Source of the DNA: Clostridiales bacterium
GTDB taxonomy: Bacteria; Bacillota; Clostridia; Oscillospirales; Oscillospiraceae
Assembly (NCBI GenBank): GCA_004556755.1
Contig: SFFW01000010.1
Span: 1-53,781, forward strand
Reading direction: 5' to 3'
Length of the DNA stretch: 53,781 bases
Below are positions 49,755-53,781 of this stretch, one piece after another (position 1 is the stretch's first letter; the number at the start of each line of letters is the position of its first letter). The position numbers and the translations under genes were made by a program. The notes beneath the pieces were generated by a model. It had not been told where the DNA came from. It did no database searches and saw nothing but the letters and a program-made list of their open reading frames with translations.

Positions 49755-50519
49755 TTGGATAGTAAGGCTAAGATAATAGCCGTAGCAGGAAAGGGCGGCG
49801 TCGGCAAGACGTCTATCTCCGCTTCAATCGTGAGACTGCTTGTTGAGCGTTATCCCGACAAGAAGATCCTTGCGATAGACGCAGACCCTGCCGTCGGACT
49901 GTCCGTTGCCCTCGGTGTCGACGTTAAGCTCACGTTGGATGACATCCGCATGAGCATAGTTGACAGCGTGGAAAACGGTGAGACGAGAGAGGCTTTGGAG
50001 CTGCTCAGCGAAGCAAGATTCAGAATTTTCGATGCACTTGTCGAAATGCCGGGCTTTGCCTTCCTCGGCATAGGCAGACCGGAAAGCTCCGGCTGCTACT
50101 GTAAGGTGAACTCCTACCTTAAAGAGGTAATAGGTATTCTCGCAAACAGCTTTGACTATGTTGTAATTGACGGCGAGGCGGGTATCGAACAGATCCAACG
50201 CCGAGTCATGGATAAGGTCACGCACCTTATTCTTGTTACCGATCAGAGCAAGAAGGGCTGCCAGGTAATCTCCACCATCAAGGGCGTTGCGGACGACCTG
50301 ATAGTCTACGATAAGATCGTTGCGATCATCAACCGCATGACCAACCCCGAACTTGCCGGTCTCATAACGATACCCGGAGTCGAGATAGCTGCATTCATCC
50401 CCGCTGACAGTGCTTTTGCCGCAAACGACATCAAGGGCAAGAGCGTGCTTGAGCTGCCAGAGGATTCACTTATGCTCAACGGAGTAAAGGAAGCACTCCA
50501 AAAAATAGAAATTCTTTGA
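49755..50519 (+). CDS. CooC-type P-loop metallochaperone ATPase
   Basis: 254 residues. TTG start at 49755 after AAGGGGGG. It belongs to the MinD/ParA-type SIMIBI NTPases: deviant Walker A GKGGVGKTS (12-20), switch I AIDADPAVGLS (39-50), and Walker B VVIDGEAGIEQ. The CooC hallmark SSGCYCKVNS carries C114-x-C116, which in characterised CooC binds nickel or zinc at the dimer interface. CooC proteins insert Ni into CO dehydrogenase; none is encoded here. It ends 16 bp before the dehydratase-like small subunit, so it most likely serves that enzyme's metal site. An off-operon target is the main alternative. Confidence 0.87.
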   Translation: MDSKAKIIAVAGKGGVGKTSISASIVRLLVERYPDKKILAIDADPAVGLSVALGVDVKLTLDDIRMSIVDSVENGETREALELLSEARFRIFDALVEMPGFAFLGIGRPESSGCYCKVNSYLKEVIGILANSFDYVVIDGEAGIEQIQRRVMDKVTHLILVTDQSKKGCQVISTIKGVADDLIVYDKIVAIINRMTNPELAGLITIPGVEIAAFIPADSAFAANDIKGKSVLELPEDSLMLNGVKEALQKIEIL

Positions 50520-50535
50520 AGAAGAGGTGTAACAT

Positions 50536-51735
50536 TTGAAAGATCTTAAACATCTGATCTACTTCGAAAGCCTTCTTGAGAATGCCAACAACGAACTGGT
50601 ACAGAAGGCACAGGCAGACGGCAAAATCTGCTTGGGCTATACTTGCTATCATGTTCCCGAGGTCCTTCTCAACCTGGGCGACTGTTTCTCCGTGCGTCTG
50701 CGCGCACCCAACACCGGCTCCCTGGATATCGCCACCTACTACATGTCCAACTACACTTGCGAGTACGCAAGAGCGCTTGTTGAACGCAGCATAGAGGGCG
50801 GTTACAAGTTCCTCGACGCCATGATCGGCGTTGACGCTTGCTCCATGATGAACCGTGCAATGGAACACTTTGAGATCCTCAACGTGAACGACAAGGAAAA
50901 GTTCTTTGTCACCCATTGCGACATCCCCTTCAAGGTAGTTGACTACACCATCGACGCATACGTCACCCAGATGCGTGTACACGTTCTCGACCGCCTGCAC
51001 GAGACCTTCGGCGTTGATACCTCCGACAAGGCAATCCGCAAGGCAGTTAAAGAACACAACGAGGTCTGCAAGATCATCAGCGAGATCGGCGAGATGCGCA
51101 AGGCAGAGAATCCCGTCATCACCGGTTACGAGTTCCACCTGCTCAACCTGGTATCCTTCACCTGCCCCAAGGCACTCATCCTGCCTTACCTGAAGGAGAC
51201 CCTCAAGGAACTCAAGACCCGCAAGCCCGATCCCAAGCCCTGGTTCCGTGCAAGAGTCGCCATCGTCGGCTCCGAGATCGACGATCCCTCCCTCACCAAG
51301 CTCATCGAGGACGCAGGCGCATACGTCGTATCCGACCGTTACTGCTTCGGTTCCACTCCCGGCCGTGAGATCATTGAGCTCAACGACGAGGAGGACGTTC
51401 TCCGCCAGATCTGTCGCCACGTTATGGAGCATTCCGAGTGCGCACGTTACATATCCGACGAGAAGGTGCATCAGCGTCGTGAGACCGCAGATCGCCTTGC
51501 AAAGGAATACCATGCAGAAGGCATCATCTACGAACAGATGAAGTACTGCGACTACTGGGGCTTCGAGCGTGCGCTCGTCAGCCACGTTATGGCTGAGGAA
51601 TACGGTTGGCCCGTTCTCTCCGTTGACAGACTGTACAACAACGGTAACTCCGGCCAACTCCGTACCCGTGTCCAGGCGTTTGTGGAATCTCTGGAAATCA
51701 AGCGTATTCGCAGAGAAAGGGAGGAAAATAAGTAA
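50536..51735 (+). CDS. 2-hydroxyacyl-CoA dehydratase-like small subunit, copy 2
   Basis: 399 residues. TTG start at 50536 after GAGGTG; the protein opens MKDLKHLIYFESLL exactly like copy 1 at 29614. Iron-sulfur-type cysteines at C37, C50, C75 and C102 are in the same positions as copy 1, and further ones (VCKI, TCPK, RYCFGS, ICRH, ECARY, KYCDYW) align as well. Overall I estimate about half the residues are identical. It belongs to the HgdB/BcrC/double-cubane superfamily. It overlaps the large-subunit start by one base (TAATG), so the two are translated in step. Substrate unknown. Confidence 0.86.
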   Translation: MKDLKHLIYFESLLENANNELVQKAQADGKICLGYTCYHVPEVLLNLGDCFSVRLRAPNTGSLDIATYYMSNYTCEYARALVERSIEGGYKFLDAMIGVDACSMMNRAMEHFEILNVNDKEKFFVTHCDIPFKVVDYTIDAYVTQMRVHVLDRLHETFGVDTSDKAIRKAVKEHNEVCKIISEIGEMRKAENPVITGYEFHLLNLVSFTCPKALILPYLKETLKELKTRKPDPKPWFRARVAIVGSEIDDPSLTKLIEDAGAYVVSDRYCFGSTPGREIIELNDEEDVLRQICRHVMEHSECARYISDEKVHQRRETADRLAKEYHAEGIIYEQMKYCDYWGFERALVSHVMAEEYGWPVLSVDRLYNNGNSGQLRTRVQAFVESLEIKRIRREREENK

Positions 51736-53522
51736 TGGCAAAGAAACCTCAGTTTCCGAATCCTCAGTTTTGGAAAGCAAAAGACAATATCGACTGGAAA
51801 GCCCAGTGGGAAAATCTCAAGGTTTGCTGCGGCATTTTCCTCGATATGTTTAAAGAGACCGATTGGCAGGCATTTGCCGACGGCTGGAAGAATACCCTCA
51901 AGAACGACGCAGCCCGTATAAAGGAAGAGTTCGACTCCTTTGTTGCACTTGACCATGCAAACAGGATCGACGTTATCCTCCACGGCGAGAGACGCCTCGG
52001 CAGACTCTACGCCAAGGGCGCAATGGCAACCGTTCGCCGTGAGTGGCGTGGTATTAAGGACACCGCATATGACTTCTATGAGTGGGCTCGTATGTGGGGC
52101 ATGCTCCTTATGACCTTCTCCAAGGACCTCATCCCCGCACTCAACAGTGCTCTGCACTACCGCTGGATGATCTCCTACTTCTGCTGCCACGGATTTATGG
52201 ACAAGAACATCATGGGTCTGCGCGGTCGCGCACTCAAGATGGCGCACATCCTCATTTACGATATTTTCCGCTATGTTGCAGAAAACCTCGTATTCCTCTC
52301 CAAGGCTGACCGCAAGAACGGCAACAGCATCGAGCTGAACAAGAAGCTCATCACCTTCGACGAAATGACCATGGGTCAGATCATGGCAGGTTTCCCCGAT
52401 CTTCTCGGCATTCCTCACCAGCTTCTGCCCGTGTTCCTGGTCTCCGAGATCGACCAGCTCACCTGCGTACCTTACATTGACGCTGTTGAGTCCTTCGGTC
52501 TGCCCGCAGACTGCTGCCCGGTTCCTTCCTCCGAGTGTGGCGCACTGGTTATTGACGCTCTGCCCGACATGGGCTGCGGCTTCATCTCCAGCTCCATGCC
52601 TTGTGACGGTTCCACCATGGCATCCTCTTACTTCGCCCGCCGCTTCCCCGACATCCCCGTGTTCCATCTCTGCTTCCCCGTCCGCTACGAGGACGAGACC
52701 GTTCTTGATTCCGCAGCCTCCGACATCAAGGCATGCATCAAGTTCATCGAAGATCAGACCGGTGCAAAGTGGAATTGGGATGCATACTTCGCCGCAATGA
52801 AGCGCTTCAATGTTGAGACTCAGTACGAGCTTCAGAAGTGGGAAATCAACAAGACTGCTCACCCGCAGCTCCTCGGACCTGTCTACGAGCTGTTCCGCAA
52901 GTGGAACTACGAGATGGACGGCGGCATTGATCCCCGTGTCATCGGCACCTGTGAGAAGGTCAACCGCCTCCTCCTTGAGGCATACGCCAACCGTGACGAA
53001 GCATGGGTCAACAAGATGAAGTACCGTGCGATCGTTTGGTCCTGCCCCGCACACTACTATGCAAACTTCTCCAACTGGGCGGCCAACTGCTGGGGCATCA
53101 ACGTCCTGGTCGAGATGGAATCCCTCAACTTCACCAAGCCCCTCGAGACCGAAGACAAGGAAGAGGCACTCCGTGACCTCGCCCGTCTGTACGAGCGTAT
53201 GGTTATGCGCCGTCACACCAACGGCGGTTACCACAACGTCGTAACCGAGCTGTGGCGTCAGTGCGAAGACTGGAACGCAAAGCTCATCATCATGTACCAG
53301 AACGTCGCCTGCAAGAACATGGCAACCGTTCAGGGCATCCTTGATGACCAGGGTCGTGAGCGTGGCTACGATCTCATCTGGATCGAGCACGACCTTATGG
53401 ACCCCAGAACCGTTTCTCGCCGCACCATGCGTGACAAGGTCAACGAGTACATGCGTACCGTTATGAACGCAGAACCTGTTGATCCTTCTCTCGTTGAGTT
53501 CGAGGACGAAGTCTGCATGTAA
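51735..53522 (+). CDS. 2-hydroxyacyl-CoA dehydratase-like large subunit, copy 2
   Basis: 595 residues, ATG 51735 overlapping the small-subunit stop. It is paralogous to the 534-residue protein at 30804, with an N-terminal extension of about 60 residues (FWKAKDNIDWKAQWENLKVCCG). Shared motifs are REWRGIKDT, EIDQLTCVPYIDAVESFGL, SSMPCDGSTM, ANCWGIN, QNVACKNMATVQGILDD and IEHDLMDPRTVSRRTMR. It is longer than any classic dehydratase or benzoyl-CoA reductase subunit and lacks the N-terminal cluster cysteine. It should form the heterodimer with the protein encoded upstream. It is followed by the activase gene after 130 bp. Confidence 0.84.
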   Translation: MAKKPQFPNPQFWKAKDNIDWKAQWENLKVCCGIFLDMFKETDWQAFADGWKNTLKNDAARIKEEFDSFVALDHANRIDVILHGERRLGRLYAKGAMATVRREWRGIKDTAYDFYEWARMWGMLLMTFSKDLIPALNSALHYRWMISYFCCHGFMDKNIMGLRGRALKMAHILIYDIFRYVAENLVFLSKADRKNGNSIELNKKLITFDEMTMGQIMAGFPDLLGIPHQLLPVFLVSEIDQLTCVPYIDAVESFGLPADCCPVPSSECGALVIDALPDMGCGFISSSMPCDGSTMASSYFARRFPDIPVFHLCFPVRYEDETVLDSAASDIKACIKFIEDQTGAKWNWDAYFAAMKRFNVETQYELQKWEINKTAHPQLLGPVYELFRKWNYEMDGGIDPRVIGTCEKVNRLLLEAYANRDEAWVNKMKYRAIVWSCPAHYYANFSNWAANCWGINVLVEMESLNFTKPLETEDKEEALRDLARLYERMVMRRHTNGGYHNVVTELWRQCEDWNAKLIIMYQNVACKNMATVQGILDDQGRERGYDLIWIEHDLMDPRTVSRRTMRDKVNEYMRTVMNAEPVDPSLVEFEDEVCM

Positions 53523-53563
53523 TTGCAAAAGCGGTTTGTACTCTGCAATACCGCAAGAGCAAA

Positions 53564-53616
53564 GCTCCGGGGATGGCGAAAATTTTAAGCCATCCTCCGA
53601 GCAGCGCAAAGTGCGC
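53564..53616 (+). other. Hairpins in the gap before the activase gene
   Basis: Two stem-loops without T-runs: GGATGGC/GCCATCC (53571-53577 with 53589-53595, flanked by GCTC/GAGC) and AGCGCA/TGCGCT (53602-53616). They could be partial terminators or RNA-processing sites that set the ratio of activase to enzyme. Confidence 0.45.
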
Positions 53617-53652
53617 TAACAATGTATAAATAATTTTGGAGGAAGAATAATT

Positions 53653-53781
53653 ATGAAATATTTTGGCGGCTGTGACGTAGGTTCTACCTACACGAAGGCA
53701 GTTATACTCGACGAAGACGGAAAGATGGTAGCAGATACCACTATCCGCAGCAAGATCAATTCCGAAGCATCCGCAGTAGCG
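53653..53781 (+). CDS. ATP-dependent activase of the dehydratase-like enzyme (5' end only)
   Basis: 43 codons are visible, from ATG 53653 after GGAGGAAG, and the gene runs off the window. The start MKYFGGCDVGSTYTKAVILDEDGK is the phosphate-1 loop of the BadF/BadG/BcrA/HgdC ASKHA ATPases (DVGSTYTKAVI). Such proteins carry a [4Fe-4S] cluster between two subunits and inject one electron into the dehydratase at the expense of ATP. The position right after the large subunit makes it the cognate activator. The cluster-binding cysteines lie beyond the end of the window. Confidence 0.93.
   Translation, partial: MKYFGGCDVGSTYTKAVILDEDGKMVADTTIRSKINSEASAVA

Noticed and set aside
49755..50519. MinD/ParA cell-division or partition ATPase
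   Set aside because: The C-x-C motif in SSGCYCKVNS and the VIDGEAGIEQ Walker B region are CooC marks; there is no C-terminal amphipathic membrane helix and no partner MinC/ParB gene.
51552..53609. 685-codon open frame on the minus strand opposite the dehydratase large subunit
   Set aside because: Antisense shadow of a highly biased gene; no start signal, no recognisable domains. The plus-strand frame has clear family motifs.

Overview
The window looks like chromosomal DNA of an anaerobic, endospore-forming member of the Clostridia (Bacillota). The evidence is a spoIIAA-spoIIAB-sigF operon, CotF-like spore coat proteins, S-layer-homology (SLH) surface proteins, a T-box in front of valS, strong AGGAGG-type ribosome sites, and many consensus sigma-A promoters with 17-bp spacers. 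The species cannot be named from the sequence. Gene content is mostly ordinary core and accessory chromosome. I saw no prophage, transposase, integrase, rRNA or CRISPR array.

Layout. 1-7.1 kb: the 3' end of phoU; a converging SLH protein with 159-bp tandem repeats; a YitT-like membrane protein coupled to malQ; an SPFH/zinc-ribbon protein; and a zinc-ribbon membrane protein. 7.1-14.6 kb: a TauE-type exporter, tRNA-Leu(TAG), a three-gene run of membrane proteins (DUF554, EamA, acyltransferase-like), glnS, an unusual thioredoxin reductase with thioredoxin, and a DegV protein. 14.6-25.2 kb: T-box and valS, the spoIIA operon, pcrA with an EamA transporter, and a two-component system with a third membrane-anchored protein. 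25.4-29.1 kb: a dicarboxylate/amino-acid symporter divergent from an AraC-type regulator, two small coat-type proteins, and pyridoxamine kinase. 29.1-32.6 kb: a 305-bp structured intergenic element, then a strong promoter driving a first pair of 2-hydroxyacyl-CoA dehydratase-like genes and a 57-residue membrane protein. 32.7-41.5 kb: SGNH hydrolase, EEP phosphoesterase, RarD, RidA with threonine ammonia-lyase, a large lipoprotein, tRNA-Gly(CCC), and a MATE exporter. 41.6-49.5 kb: a frameshifted SLH-lipase, an ABC/FtsX-type exporter, and a receptor-like Ser/Thr kinase. 49.7-53.8 kb: a CooC-type ATPase, a second dehydratase-like pair, and the start of the ATP-dependent activase.

The most interesting system is the duplicated dehydratase-like module. 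Both small subunits begin identically and keep at least ten cysteines in matching positions, and both large subunits are paralogous. Only the second locus carries the activase, and it is preceded by a CooC-like P-loop ATPase with the family's CxC metal motif. A CooC-type maturation ATPase in one operon with a 2-hydroxyacyl-CoA dehydratase/benzoyl-CoA reductase-like enzyme suggests a metalloenzyme that needs dedicated metal-centre assembly as well as ATP-driven electron injection. The substrate is unknown. The first locus presumably borrows the activase in trans.

Other points worth a second look: a lipase gene broken at a (TG)3 tract; a 19-bp tandem duplication that doubles the start region of the kinase gene; an SLH gene that reads through its own terminator into phoU; a thioredoxin reductase lacking the usual NADPH motifs; a degV promoter whose -10 box lies in the trxA terminator; and a pcrA start codon placed where a leaderless transcript would begin.
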